Below, in pieces: positions 1 through 10,137 of a stretch of DNA of 64,000 bases. Below the pieces are notes generated by a model. The model made no database searches. It was not told the origin of the DNA and worked only from the letters and a program-made list of their open reading frames with translations. Source of the stretch: an uncultured Planctomycetaceae bacterium (GTDB lineage: Bacteria; Planctomycetota; Planctomycetia; Pirellulales; UBA1268); the NCBI GenBank assembly GCA_903885565.1, contig CAISJI010000098.1:1-64000 (forward strand). The letters are read 5' to 3'. Position 1 is the first letter of the stretch; each line of letters starts with the position of its first letter. A program made the translations under genes and the position numbers.

Positions 1-918
1 CGTCGATCGCCAGCGACGCCATCACGGCGCCAGTGGTGCTTACGTTGCCGTTGCCCGCAGCGTCGGTGAAGGCGTTGTCGTAGACAACCGCGTAGCCAGT
101 GCCTTTGGAATTTGGGGTGGGAGTAAAATCGGCAGCGAACGTGGTGCCGCTGACATAGCGGAAGCCGGAGAGCGTGCCACCGACGGCATAGAGATCACTG
201 ACGGTGAATGTGCCGGAGGGTTCGCTGAGGGTGTAGGAGATAACGGCAGTCTCCCCCGCCTTGAGACTCGCCTTGTTCGACTGGATCGAGATCGTGGGGC
301 GAACGGCGTCGATCGCCAGCGACGCTACCACGGCGCCGGTGGCACTTGTGTTGCCGTTGCCGGCGGCGTCGGTAAAGGCGTTGTCATAGACCACGGCATA
401 GCCAGTGCCGGTGGAATTGGGGGTGGGGGTGAAGTCGGCGGCGAACGTGGTGCCGCTGACATAGCGGAAGCCGGAGAGTGTGCCACCGACGGCATAGAGA
501 TCGCTCGCGGTGAACGTGCCGGAGGGTTCGCTGAGCGTGTAGGAGATGACAGCGGTCTCCCCCGCCTTGAGGCTCGCCTTGTTCGACTGGATCGAGATTG
601 TGGGGCGGGCGGTATCGATGGCGAGTGAAGCGACAACGGCACCCGTGGCGCTCTTATTGCCGTTGCCGGCAAGATCTCGGAATGCGTTGTCGTAGACAAC
701 GACATAGCCAGTTGATTTGGTGTCGGGAATGGGGGTGAAGATGGTTGTGAAACGGGTCTCGTCAACCTGCGTAAGAGGCCCCACCGTTCCGCCCACGGCG
801 AAGACGTCATCGGCGGCAAACGACGACACAAACTGCCCCGCGCCGATATGCAGTCCAGCCACGCTTCCCACGACATCCTTCGCAGTCGGTTCGCTCAGCG
901 TGAACGACACAAGGGCAG
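1..918 (-). repeat. 306-bp (102-codon) in-frame tandem repeats encoding Ig-like domains
   Basis: cgtcgatcgccagcgacgc recurs at 1 and 307, with a diverged third unit from about 613. The first two units are nearly identical at DNA level. Confidence 0.85.
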
Positions 919-1093
919 TCTCGCCCTTTCTCAGGCTGACGTGATCAAAACTGATGGTGATTCCAGGCGGCGTGGCATCCACCGCAGCCAAGAGAAGACG
1001 CGGTTCCATGAACTCCCACTGAAGCACGGGGTGGCAGACGGAAGGCCTCCGCGTTGGCTTCTTCGGGCGAGGATGCACTCCGCGTCCCATCAT
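1..1093 (-). CDS. LEPR-motif, tandem bacterial Ig-like repeat protein (C-terminus runs off the window)
   Basis: Open frame on the minus strand with no stop before position 1, absent from the ORF track because it is incomplete. Hand translation starts MMGRGVHPRPKKPTRRPSVCHPVLQWEFMEPRLLLAAVDATPPGITISFDHVSLRKGETALVSFTLSEP, then repeats of TISIQSNKASLKAGETAVISYTLSEPSGTFTxSDLYAVGGTLSGFRYVSGTTFAADFTPTPNS.GTGYA.VYDNAFTDAAGNGN. Confidence 0.8.
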   Translation of the reverse strand, partial: MMGRGVHPRPKKPTRRPSVCHPVLQWEFMEPRLLLAAVDATPPGITISFDHVSLRKGETALVSFTLSEPTAKDVVGSVAGLHIGAGQFVSSFAADDVFAVGGTVGPLTQVDETRFTTIFTPIPDTKSTGYVVVYDNAFRDLAGNGNKSATGAVVASLAIDTARPTISIQSNKASLKAGETAVISYTLSEPSGTFTASDLYAVGGTLSGFRYVSGTTFAADFTPTPNSTGTGYAVVYDNAFTDAAGNGNTSATGAVVASLAIDAVRPTISIQSNKASLKAGETAVISYTLSEPSGTFTVSDLYAVGGTLSGFRYVSGTTFAADFTPTPNSKGTGYAVVYDNAFTDAAGNGNVSTTGAVMASLAID

Positions 1094-1406
1094 TCGCCAC
1101 GCTTTATCCCAGAGTCGGAATCTTCCCATGGTGGAGCCCCCCAAGAGTCCCGTTGAATAGTTCGATTGTGAAAGGTGTCTGAGGGCGCTGCAAGCCTTTT
1201 TTTCAACAGCGTGTCGGTTGCGTACGAGGCAACATGCCGCGAGCCATTCCGGCCCTATGGGGAAAGGGCTTGAGTTGCGATTCGGCATAGCGACAGGCCC
1301 GGGAAGTGAAGATCTCTGCGCCTCCATCTTTAAATAGGCGGGATGCCCCTTAAAAGCGGACACAAGCTAGGCAAAAAAATTTGCCCACCCCCGGCTGCCG
1401 TAGGGA

Positions 1407-1683
1407 CTACCGGTCAAAAACGGCCGGTTCGGCGGTGAGGCCTGGGCCAAACGCCAGCGCCACACAGGGAGGGAGGGCTCTTCCCGCAACAGCCGGTCGA
1501 GAATGAAGAGAATCGTGGCACCCGACAGAGTGCCATGCTGGGACAGCACGCCGCGGGAGGCGGTCAACGCCCCTGAGTTCAGCCCCAACGCCTCTTCCAC
1601 CCGGCGGCCCAGCCGGCAGCGTCGGCCTGCTTGATCTGCCAGGGTGGCACGGCGGTGCCGACTCCCAGTATCGCCAAGCTCAT
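1407..1683 (-). pseudogene. Type III polyketide synthase (chalcone synthase-like) remnant: N- and C-terminal ends retained, centre deleted, frameshifted
   Basis: Frame a: MSLAILGVGTAVPPWQIKQADAAGWA. Frame b: VEEALGLNSGALTASRGVLSQHGTLSGATILFILDRLLREEPSLP. Frame c: CVALAFGPGLTAEPAVFDR*. In order these match the N-terminus, the GN(M/L)S-type region and the C-terminal GPG loop of CHS-like enzymes. Confidence 0.78.
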
Positions 1684-3026
1684 CCGTGCGTTGCCTCCGC
1701 AAGCAGAGCAGGTTGCGCACCAGCCGGCGACCAGCCAGCGCCGATGAGCCCCGGCACCACGTGGCCAGCAGCCCAGGGGAAGCATTGGGCCAATCGCACA
1801 GCTCCCCCCACCAGCCCCGGCCGCCGCACCGCCCAAGCCACGCGCCGGCAGCGGGCGTGGTGGGCTCCCAGCAGCCGCCGGTGGAGATTGCCGTAGCGGC
1901 TGGCGATTTCGGCGGTGGCGAGCGCGGCGGCATATTCCGGGGCAGATGCGGCTGCGGCCAAGACTCGCGCACTGGCCAGCGCCCAGCCGATCCCCTCGCC
2001 GGTGAACGGCTCAACATAGCCAGCCGCATCGCCGACGCGGAAGATCCGGCCCGCCTTCCCCACGACGAGGCTGGCAGCGTGCGTCAGCGCCGGAGTGGCC
2101 CGAAAGGTGGCGGCGGCCAGAGAGGCTGCGCTGGGCACACGCCTGTCGCCCGGGCCGCATCCCTGGTTCACAATCGCTCCCGCGGCAGCAGCCGGGCTGC
2201 CGGCTTGGGCCAGCAGCCGCTTGTCAACAGCGGCGGCCAGATCGATCCGCCCATCCTCCAGCCGCACCAATCCACAATAGCCCTGCTCTGCCACCGCCAT
2301 CAGCAGTTCGCCTGCCGGCAGGTCGCTCGCCTCAGGGGGCAGCGTGGCGCCGATGCCGATTCGGCTCTGCGCCGCCACATGCCGTCGGGGGCTTTCTGCG
2401 GGATCGCCCGCCGTGGGGAGGCGCACGCTAGCGGCCAAGCCGGTGGCCAGCACCACCATCTCGGCCTGCAGGTGGAGCGCTGCGTCGCCGGCACTTGAAT
2501 CAAGCAGCCGGGTGGTGATCGTCAGGGGTGACGGCCGCAACGCCGTGCTGCCAGTGCCAGGGCCCTCGCCGAGGGCTGTGACCAGCACCTCCGGTAGCCA
2601 GTGGGCTCCCGCGGCGATCGCCTGCTGCACGAGGTGCGTGTCGAGCGTTTCCCGGGAGATCACGCCGCCGGAGGGCAAGGGGATGCGTGCCACCCGGCCC
2701 GCTGCCGCCAGAGAGACACCCGCCAGGGGCGTGGCTGGTATCCGCCCTGCTGTGTCGTGCTGTGCGGGCAGAAGCGATTCGAGCATTTGCAGTTCGGCAT
2801 AGGCCACCGGCGAGAGACAGCAGCCGCAGACTTTCCGCCGCGGCATCGAGCTCCGATCGATCAGCAGCACCCGCCACCCCTGCGCGGCCAGTCGCAGCGC
2901 CGCAGCACTCCCGGCGGGGCCGGCACCGATCACAATACACTGCCAGGGAGTCGCGGCGGCCGCTCCAGCCGAGAGCGTCGCCGGCAGCGTGGCGGGGGCT
3001 GAAAAATGGAGTATGGGAAGGCTCAT
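1680..3026 (-). CDS. FAD-dependent oxidoreductase, geranylgeranyl-reductase-like
   Basis: Rossmann motif CIVIGAGPAGSAAALRLAAQGWRVLLIDR, CGCCLSP, and GRIFRVGDAAGYVEPFTGEGIGWALASA. Start placed at MSLPILHF, overlapping the upstream stop as ATGA. Confidence 0.85.
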   Translation of the reverse strand: MSLPILHFSAPATLPATLSAGAAAATPWQCIVIGAGPAGSAAALRLAAQGWRVLLIDRSSMPRRKVCGCCLSPVAYAELQMLESLLPAQHDTAGRIPATPLAGVSLAAAGRVARIPLPSGGVISRETLDTHLVQQAIAAGAHWLPEVLVTALGEGPGTGSTALRPSPLTITTRLLDSSAGDAALHLQAEMVVLATGLAASVRLPTAGDPAESPRRHVAAQSRIGIGATLPPEASDLPAGELLMAVAEQGYCGLVRLEDGRIDLAAAVDKRLLAQAGSPAAAAGAIVNQGCGPGDRRVPSAASLAAATFRATPALTHAASLVVGKAGRIFRVGDAAGYVEPFTGEGIGWALASARVLAAAASAPEYAAALATAEIASRYGNLHRRLLGAHHARCRRVAWAVRRPGLVGGAVRLAQCFPWAAGHVVPGLIGAGWSPAGAQPALLAEATHG

Positions 3027-3877
3027 CGCCGCTGCTCCCGGGCGATGCGGTCGCGGTGGGCAACCGGCCAGACAAGCAGCGCCCGCTGCGGCCAGCGGCG
3101 CAGGATGCGTGCCGATTCCATGCCGGAGCGGTCGAGCAGTTGGCGGTATTCCGGCAGCGTGCGGCTCGCGCGCACGGAGAGAGGGCCGTCCACCCGCGCC
3201 ACCCGCGACGATGAGAGGAACGTCGTGCCGAGCTGCGCCAGCCACAGGCCCATCCGGCTGCGGAGCAGATCAGAGACCACGACTCCGACACTGGCGGCAG
3301 CGGCCATGCCCGTCAGAATCTGTTCGGCCTCGGCATCGGAGAGATGGTGGAGAAAGAGCGAGTTGACGGCGAAGTCGCAGGGGGGGCAGCCCTCGGCCAG
3401 CGCGTCGTGCACAGCAAAAGTAACGCCCGTGACACCCCGCGCATCGGCCATGCTCTGGGCGCGGGCCACTGCCCGGGGGCTGATGTCGATCCCCGTCACT
3501 TCCGCACCCACGCCCCGGGGCAGGCGGCGCTGGAGCTTCCGCGCCAGGGCCACGGTGACATCCCCGCCGCCGCTGGCCACATCGATGATCCGCAGCGGTC
3601 GCGTCCACTCGATGCCCTGCGACAGTTGCAGGATCGCCGTGGCAAGCGCCGTGGCGGTGCCGGAGAGGGCATTGATCCGCGTGAGCGCATTGAGCGCGTC
3701 GAGGTGATCCTGATCGGGCAGGGACGGATCGTCCATCAGTTCCGGCTGCCGCGACGGAGCAACTGACCAAAGTGGCAAGAGAGAGCCCCTGCTGAGAAAC
3801 GGTGCGCGGGATGAACGTGTGCCGGCTGAGGGCGGCTGTGCCGCCTGCCACAGCATCACTCTATCCGGTCTGGCCAC
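3023..3877 (-). CDS. Class I SAM-dependent methyltransferase
   Basis: RQPELMDDP... and SAM motif LRIIDVASGGGDVTVALARKL. Start uncertain. Confidence 0.75.
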   Translation of the reverse strand: MARPDRVMLWQAAQPPSAGTRSSRAPFLSRGSLLPLWSVAPSRQPELMDDPSLPDQDHLDALNALTRINALSGTATALATAILQLSQGIEWTRPLRIIDVASGGGDVTVALARKLQRRLPRGVGAEVTGIDISPRAVARAQSMADARGVTGVTFAVHDALAEGCPPCDFAVNSLFLHHLSDAEAEQILTGMAAAASVGVVVSDLLRSRMGLWLAQLGTTFLSSSRVARVDGPLSVRASRTLPEYRQLLDRSGMESARILRRWPQRALLVWPVAHRDRIAREQRR

Positions 3878-3963
3878 AGCCCGGGGGGAACAGGCTGAGA
3901 TCTGGTCAGCAGCGGCGGCAAAACCCTTGTGTGTGGGGCCTGGGCCGGCCCGGCGGGCAGTTC

Positions 3964-4341
3964 TCAGTACGCGGTCGGACAGGGGGGCGTTTGGCCGCCG
4001 CCGTCGACCACCATCTGGCTGCTTCCCATGACGACATGCCCCTCTCCCATCACCATTTCAGGCGGGCAGGCCATTTCGGTCGCGGCCATCACCGGGGCTC
4101 CCATGACCGGCGCCCCCATTGGCTGCCCGGGCGCCATCATGACGCCGCCGGTGGCGGGCATCACCTGCCCCTGCACGGCTCCAGGCGCCGCCGCATAGGC
4201 GACCGGCTGGGCCGTCGGTTGGTGGGGCTGCGGATAGACCGGCGGAGCGTAGGGGGGGGCGTAGGCGTAGTTGTTGCGATTCTGGGCGCACCCGGACGTG
4301 AGCAGGGCCACGGCCAAGACACCGAGTAGGGAAACGCGCAT
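3964..4341 (-). CDS. Small Pro/Met/Gly-rich lipoprotein
   Basis: Signal with lipobox MRVSLLGVLAVALLTSGC followed by a low-complexity PPYAPPVYPQPHQP region. Confidence 0.6.
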   Translation of the reverse strand: MRVSLLGVLAVALLTSGCAQNRNNYAYAPPYAPPVYPQPHQPTAQPVAYAAAPGAVQGQVMPATGGVMMAPGQPMGAPVMGAPVMAATEMACPPEMVMGEGHVVMGSSQMVVDGGGQTPPCPTAY

Positions 4342-4429
4342 CGTAAACCGGCTCCCGGAGGGCAGTCAGAAGAGAGGACGGTAGAAATCGCCTCTCTGGC
4401 CAGTCAAGCCCAAAGATCGGGGGCTCCAG

Positions 4430-4562
4430 CTGGCTGTGGAAAAAGCCATCCATGGCCTCTGGTTTGAATACAGTCCACGAAGTCGACCGGTGAAAAAGCC
4501 GAGGTTTTCCACAGTCGACGGGCATCGCATCCAGCGATGCTGCACTATCCACAGCCTGCCAG
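4430..4562. repeat. Family B multi-hairpin intergenic repeat, copy B1
   Basis: ctggctgtggaaaaagccatccatggcc...gaggttttccacagtcgacgggcatcgcatccagcgatgc...tatccacagcctgccag. Same sequence as copies at 15653 and 44414. Confidence 0.85.
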
Positions 4563-4591
4563 CGATCCCTGATGCGCGCTGGTGAACCGGT

Positions 4592-6373
4592 TCACTCGGC
4601 TTCCGACAGATCCTTTTTGTAGACGTTTCCCAGATCCTCAAGGGGAGAGTCTGGTGGCGGGGCCTCTGTTGGGGTGGTGCGGTCGCCGGACGCTGTGCCC
4701 CAATAGGGGTTGGGCGGGGTCTGCCATCCCCCCACGCGTTCCTGCCAGATCAGGCGGCAGCGACGCTCGAGTTCAACCTGATCGGCGAGTGGGTCCCAGA
4801 TGGTTTCCGCGACCATCGCCGGAACGCGGCGCATTTTGAGATCGATCAAGCCGGCCTCGACCAGCGGAAAGATCCCCTTCGACCGGGGTGGTCCCTGGGC
4901 CAGTTCGCCAGACCACTCCAGCAGCGTCTGGAAATTCGGGTTGTCGAGCAATCGCCCTCCGGTCGGAGGCCGCCAATCAGAAACGCAGGGATAGCCGACA
5001 TCCTTGCCGTCCACCACAATCGGCCACGTGCTCCCCGATTCGGGCAGCTGGCCTTCTTCGATGTAGTGCCAGAGTTGGTCCACACGGTTCAACCACACCC
5101 GGTCTTTTTCCCCGCCGTACGACTGCCCGAGCAGATCCATCCCGCAGTTCATGGTGATCCGGTAGATCCCGGCACAATCCTCCTCGGCCCCGCGGTAGGT
5201 CATCTGGGTTTTGAATTCCTCGAGGCTGGAAGCCCAGGTGGTGCCTGCTTCCCAGCAGATATTCACATAGCTGGGCAGGCCGCGGAGAGCGGCGTACTGC
5301 TCCCCTTTGTTATGCATTCCGGCTGAGATTTTCAGCGTTGGATGGCGGCGGTGGAGTTCTTCAATGATCGGAAGCACCGTCTGCATCACACTCTCGCCAA
5401 TCGGGATCTGCTGGCAGCGCTGGCACGGGCAGACCGCCTCGGTGGCCGTCTGGAAGTAGATGCCGTCGATGTCGGGAATCCAGGCGTACTGGTTTTCGTA
5501 AACGTCGAGGACGAAATCCTCAAGCGCCTGCGCCGTCTCCGGTTCCTGAGGGCAGAGATTGGCCAACGTCGGGCCGATTTTTGCCTTCTGGGCTTCGTAG
5601 AGCGCCTGCAGCCGCGCTGCGAGGGCTGGAGAGGCATCCTGAAAATCGCCGGCTGTCCATCCGAAACTGAAGCCCCACCAGATTTTGACGCCGCGCTGGT
5701 GCGCATAGTCGTTGATCCGATCGGCATTCATCGGTACGCCCCGGTTCCAGAAAATGATGTGGTTCAGCTTCCATTCGCTGGCTCGATCGATGTAGGCAAA
5801 CACATCCTTGCAGCCGTAGAGCCAGGTCCAAAAACCACGGACCTGCACTGACGGCGCGGAGAGCCTGTTGAGCTCCAGCGGCCTCCCCTTCCGCAGCCCC
5901 TCCAACCAATCTCTGCAGTAGTAATGTTGAAAGTCTCGTACTGCCCACAGCAGGCCTGAGCCATCCGCAGCGATCAACTTCACCGAGCCGTCCGTGGCGG
6001 CGATGATTCGGAAGCTTTCCGGCACCACGTCGGCCGGAGGGTTCACGGCGGCAGGATCGACGAGCAGTTCAATCTGACAATGAGCAGGCGCAGTGGGGTC
6101 GTCGGCAAGAGAACCGACGGCCCCTTCGCTGGCGAGGTGTTTCTGCAACTCTGTCACGGCGTGGCGGACCACAGGTTGCCCGTTGTGGTGAGGCACAGAA
6201 AGCCTTGCCACAATTGAACCGGCCGCTTCGGCCCCCACGGCGGCCTGTGGCACCACTCCAGGCAGCAGGTGCAGCCCAACCAGGAACAGGCAGGCCACGC
6301 TCCCCCTCCATGCAGCTTTGAAGATGGCGCTCAGCCCGTCAGAAATCAAACAAGCCATGAAAGCACCCCCCAA
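4592..6373 (-). CDS. Secreted glycoside-hydrolase-like TIM-barrel protein (GH20/alpha-glucuronidase-like N-terminal fold), hypothetical
   Basis: Long ORF with hydrophobic N-terminus, HAVTELQKHLASEG and DGIYFQTATEAVCPCQRC-type barrel segments. Confidence 0.55.
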   Translation of the reverse strand: MGGAFMACLISDGLSAIFKAAWRGSVACLFLVGLHLLPGVVPQAAVGAEAAGSIVARLSVPHHNGQPVVRHAVTELQKHLASEGAVGSLADDPTAPAHCQIELLVDPAAVNPPADVVPESFRIIAATDGSVKLIAADGSGLLWAVRDFQHYYCRDWLEGLRKGRPLELNRLSAPSVQVRGFWTWLYGCKDVFAYIDRASEWKLNHIIFWNRGVPMNADRINDYAHQRGVKIWWGFSFGWTAGDFQDASPALAARLQALYEAQKAKIGPTLANLCPQEPETAQALEDFVLDVYENQYAWIPDIDGIYFQTATEAVCPCQRCQQIPIGESVMQTVLPIIEELHRRHPTLKISAGMHNKGEQYAALRGLPSYVNICWEAGTTWASSLEEFKTQMTYRGAEEDCAGIYRITMNCGMDLLGQSYGGEKDRVWLNRVDQLWHYIEEGQLPESGSTWPIVVDGKDVGYPCVSDWRPPTGGRLLDNPNFQTLLEWSGELAQGPPRSKGIFPLVEAGLIDLKMRRVPAMVAETIWDPLADQVELERRCRLIWQERVGGWQTPPNPYWGTASGDRTTPTEAPPPDSPLEDLGNVYKKDLSEAE

Positions 6374-6496
6374 GGTCGAGCGGATATGTGCGGACTGAAT
6401 CAGGACGATGATATGAAAGAAGGCTTCAAGGCGCGCATGGGGTCTCTATTTTGCAGCGGAAGTAGAAGCTACGGCGGCCCTGGCCAAGCGATTGCC

Positions 6497-7723
6497 TCAC
6501 GCCTGCTCAAACAGCGCGATGCTGGCGGTGAACCCGTGCAGGCAGTTGTGGCGGCCGATCGGGCCGATCTCTCCCTGCGCAAAAAAGCCTGCCGCTGCCA
6601 CCGGGCCGAGGCACTCCTGCAGGCAGCGGGCATCGTGGCTGGCCTCGGGGAAGAGCCGGCTGCCGCGGCCGTTGCAGGTAAAGACCAGGGCCCCGGCCGG
6701 GGATGAGGCGGTGGAGGCCTGTGCCGAAAGGAGATGGTGGAGGTCATCGTGGGCGCTGGCCGCATCGCGCACATGAAACTGGATCGTCTGCCCGGTGCGC
6801 ACCAGATCCCCCACGGCGATCACGCCCGAATCGGGATCGGCACCCACGACGTTGCGCACCAGAAAATCGCCGCGCTGAAAGCTCTCCTGATATTCACTCG
6901 CCACCCGCCCCACATGGAGGCTCGAGCGCACAAGCTGCCGATCGGCATCGTTGAGATCGCCGTAGATTTCGCGCAGCCGCTCAAGCGCCGGCCGCCCGCC
7001 GAGCTCCACGATCACGTTCTCCTCCGCCTTGGTGATCACCAGCGGCCGGCCGATCGGCTTGCAGCCCTGCGACACCACCGGCCGCACCCGCACGCCGCCG
7101 CCGATAATGGCGCCGACAGCGCCTGAGTCGTACGACCGCGGCCCCACGAGGAGTGTGTTGCTGCCGGGAGCATGGCCGCCGCTGGCCATGCCGCCGATGA
7201 TCGGCACGCCGGGATGGTCTTCCTCAAAGCGGCGGATCAGCGTGTCGACCGGAAACGAAAACGGATCGGCCAGAAGCAAAAGCGACGCTCCTTCCGGCCA
7301 GCCGCCCGAGAGCTCTGCCGGCCAACCGACAAACATGCCGCCGTCGGGGGTCTGTTGGTATTCAAGCGCCAACGGCACGATGCTGGCTCCCGGCAGGCGG
7401 GCCAGCCAGACCACGACCGCCGGTCCCGTTTCGATTTCGGTGTCGCCGGCGAGCACCCCCTCGGCCGTCGTGCCGATCAGGGCGGGCACCCGCAGTTGTT
7501 CGCCGAGGGTTTCCAGTGCCGGGCGGATCGACTGCCCGTAGGCGCTTGAGACAAACACCACCGCAAGATCGGCGGGGAGCGTCGAGGTGATCGGGCCGGT
7601 GGGGGCGTCGAGGCCCAAGAGCGCCTGGCTCGTCGCCTCAGCGAGAGCCATCTCGATTCTTGGCTGTGTGGAGAGGCCGACGGCACACCGCAGGGACGGG
7701 GCAGGAGGAGTGGCGGCGTGCAT
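6497..7723 (-). CDS. FIST N/C domain sensory protein
   Basis: LIGTTAEGVLAGDTEIE, GGMASGGHAPGSNTLLVG, GALVFTCNGRGSRLF and GPIGRHNCLHGFTASIALF are characteristic FIST segments. Confidence 0.8.
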   Translation of the reverse strand: MHAATPPAPSLRCAVGLSTQPRIEMALAEATSQALLGLDAPTGPITSTLPADLAVVFVSSAYGQSIRPALETLGEQLRVPALIGTTAEGVLAGDTEIETGPAVVVWLARLPGASIVPLALEYQQTPDGGMFVGWPAELSGGWPEGASLLLLADPFSFPVDTLIRRFEEDHPGVPIIGGMASGGHAPGSNTLLVGPRSYDSGAVGAIIGGGVRVRPVVSQGCKPIGRPLVITKAEENVIVELGGRPALERLREIYGDLNDADRQLVRSSLHVGRVASEYQESFQRGDFLVRNVVGADPDSGVIAVGDLVRTGQTIQFHVRDAASAHDDLHHLLSAQASTASSPAGALVFTCNGRGSRLFPEASHDARCLQECLGPVAAAGFFAQGEIGPIGRHNCLHGFTASIALFEQA

Positions 7724-7809
7724 CGCGAAAGATTCCCCAAAGAAGTGAGCCAGAGAAGTGAGCCAGAGAGGTGAGATTTGAAGCGTGGCAGAACTGCCGC
7801 GGGAATGAG

Positions 7810-8508
7810 TCAGAAGACGATGTCGGCAAACGATTGAAGCGCCTCGTGCTCAAAGAGACCGCCGGCTGGCCTGTTGCCGGGCCGCTCGGCGAGGGCTGTC
7901 GCCATGCCGGCTTGGCGGGCGGCGTCGAGTTCCTCCCCGATATCGCTGACAAACAGAATCTGCCGCGGCTCAAGGCCCATATCGGCCGCTATTTTTTCGT
8001 AGCTGACAGGATCGCGCTTCGGCCCGGTGGTGGTGTCGTAATAGCCCCGCAGATGCTCGGTGAGATCACCATGGGCAGTGTGGCCGAAAAAGAGCTTTTG
8101 CGCCTGAACCGAACCGGAGGAATAGATCCGCACGTCGAGCCCCGAGGAGGCCCAGAGTTCAAGCGCCTCAGGCACATCGTCAAACGTGTGGGCCACCAGT
8201 TCCCCTGACTCAAATCCCTCACGCCAGATCATCCCCTGCAGCGCCTTCAGGGGCGTGCTCTTCACGTCGCGGTTCATCAGATCGATCGCAGCGAGCGCCA
8301 GTTGCACTCCATCGCTGGTCGGCGGTATGCCGGCATCGGCAGCCAGCGCGGGGAGCAGGGACAGCACAGCAGGGGCGCCTGAGTGCCGAGTGAGAAAATC
8401 GGCCACATGCTCCCGCGCGAAGGCGAAGAGCACGTCATACACAAAGCTGATGGAGGAGGTGGTTCCCTCCACGTCGAGCAGAATGCCGCGGCCGGCAAAG
8501 AAGATCAA
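7810..8508 (-). CDS. mtnC: Acireductone synthase (enolase-phosphatase E1)
   Basis: [67 protein letters not shown] start overlaps the mtnD stop. Confidence 0.88.
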   Translation of the reverse strand: MIFFAGRGILLDVEGTTSSISFVYDVLFAFAREHVADFLTRHSGAPAVLSLLPALAADAGIPPTSDGVQLALAAIDLMNRDVKSTPLKALQGMIWREGFESGELVAHTFDDVPEALELWASSGLDVRIYSSGSVQAQKLFFGHTAHGDLTEHLRGYYDTTTGPKRDPVSYEKIAADMGLEPRQILFVSDIGEELDAARQAGMATALAERPGNRPAGGLFEHEALQSFADIVF

Positions 8509-9095
8509 GAGGGCGTTCCTCCCGATCCGTCGACCCAGGCTGGCCCCAGGCAGAGCGGGATGTAGCCGGCGTGAACGCCGTTTTCGAGGTAGTGGGGAGT
8601 CCAGCCGGTCATATCCTGAAACAGGCGGATCGCCCGGATGCGGCGGTCGGAGCAGAGATCAAACCAGTGGCGGGTGCCCAGCGGCACGCTGATGAGATCC
8701 CCCGCCCACACCTCAATCGCAAACACGAGTCCCGGCTCCGCCGCGCCGGCAGCAGGCGGGGCATGGATATGAAACACCCCCCTGCCCTGCAGGATGAACC
8801 GCACCTCGTCTTCGGTGTGCGTGTGTTCCTTGCTGAATTTGGCGAGCATCGTGTCGAGGTTGGGCGTGTCGGGCCGCACGTCAATCACGTCGGCGGTCAC
8901 AAACCCGCCGCGGCGTTTCAGTTCGTCGATCTCGGGGGAGTAGGCAGCGAGAATCGCCTCGGCAGGGGCGCTGGGGTCGACCCGATCTTCCAGCGGCCAG
9001 ATCTCGTAGTGGAGCCCTTGGCTGGCCAGAAATTGAATGATCTCAGGGATCTCGGTGATGCGCCGCCCGAGGGAGGGAATCGTGACGATGGCCAT
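8505..9095 (-). CDS. mtnD: Acireductone dioxygenase
   Basis: Cupin motif [26 protein letters not shown]; located between mtnC and mtnB. Confidence 0.85.
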   Translation of the reverse strand: MAIVTIPSLGRRITEIPEIIQFLASQGLHYEIWPLEDRVDPSAPAEAILAAYSPEIDELKRRGGFVTADVIDVRPDTPNLDTMLAKFSKEHTHTEDEVRFILQGRGVFHIHAPPAAGAAEPGLVFAIEVWAGDLISVPLGTRHWFDLCSDRRIRAIRLFQDMTGWTPHYLENGVHAGYIPLCLGPAWVDGSGGTPS

Positions 9096-9161
9096 GGAGA
9101 AAACCTTCTACTGGAGTGAGACGCGAGGCTTTGAAAACTCTGGTGCGATCGGGCGTTACGA

Positions 9162-9905
9162 CTACTGCTGTGGCTGGGCTTGCTGCTGCCGGCCGGGGGC
9201 TGGCCCTGCGCCTGCCAGCGTGGCGGCCCGGGCGGAAACCTCAAACAAAAACTCAAAAATTTCAATGTGGCGGCGAGCCTCAGCCAGATCCTTCCCCCAG
9301 GTGTAGAGGCCGTGGCCCGAGAGCAGAAATCCGTGAAACGGCTGCCGCGGCAGGCTGAAATCGGCGTGAGCCAGCCGGGCGGCGATCCGCTGGGAGAGTT
9401 CGCGCATGTCCTGGCTGTTGGCGAAGATCGGCACCTCCTCAAAGGTGTCGTGCGTGCCGATCCCCTCGAGACCTTTGAGCATCTCGTAGCCCTCGATCCG
9501 CAGGCAGCCCTGCGGCAGATACTGCCGGGAGAGAATCGTGCCCCACACGGAGTGAGTGTGGAGCACCGCGCCGACGGAGGGAATCTTTTCGCAGATCAGG
9601 CAGTGCAGGAGTGTTTCTGCGGAGGACTTGCGGGCGGAGCCATCGACCACCTTGCCGTGGGCATCGACGCGCACAAAGTCGTCCGGGCCGAGGGCCGATT
9701 TATCCTTGCCGCTGGCGGTGATGAGCAGTTCCAGCGGGTTGCGGGAGGCGACCACGCTGTAGTTGCTGCTGGTGCCGAGCGACCAGCCGCGGGCATGAAA
9801 TTCCCGGCCGATGGCCCGCAGCTGTTCGGCTGGGTTGTCGTGCGACGGGGTGGATGGTTCGCGGTGCGTGGCAAGCGTTGACGTCGGCATGGATTCTCCC
9901 CGCAC
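9162..9905 (-). CDS. mtnB: Methylthioribulose-1-phosphate dehydratase (class II aldolase family)
   Basis: REFHARGWSLGTSSNYSVV and VGAVLHTHSVWGTILSR; synteny with mtnD and mtnC. Confidence 0.85.
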   Translation of the reverse strand: MRGESMPTSTLATHREPSTPSHDNPAEQLRAIGREFHARGWSLGTSSNYSVVASRNPLELLITASGKDKSALGPDDFVRVDAHGKVVDGSARKSSAETLLHCLICEKIPSVGAVLHTHSVWGTILSRQYLPQGCLRIEGYEMLKGLEGIGTHDTFEEVPIFANSQDMRELSQRIAARLAHADFSLPRQPFHGFLLSGHGLYTWGKDLAEARRHIEIFEFLFEVSARAATLAGAGPAPGRQQQAQPQQ

Positions 9906-10137
9906 AATAAAACACCGAATCTAAAGCACGCCCGCCCCGCTGGCAACGGGGCCGATGCGGGAGCCGCTGCCCTTTGGCCGTAGATCCCCAGCTGGCCCTG
10001 CGACGGGGGGCGTTTTCACCGGTCGACGGCGAGGAAAACGCACACCTTCACGGGAATCGCCGGCTCATACGGTCGCCCTTGGCGGGCCGAGCGATGCGCC
10101 GATTATGCCCGCGTGTGGTTGCGGCGCAATCGATGAT

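Noticed and set aside
325-876. 183-aa minus-strand track ORF
   Set aside because: Out of frame with the Ig-repeat reading frame, which gives coherent domain repeats; Ser/Pro/Arg-rich shadow.
4480-4560. TTTTCCACA / CTATCCACA motifs resembling DnaA boxes, suggesting an origin
   Set aside because: They are parts of the dispersed Family B hairpins and termini, recur at unrelated loci, and no dnaA/dnaN neighbourhood or AT-rich unwinding region is present.
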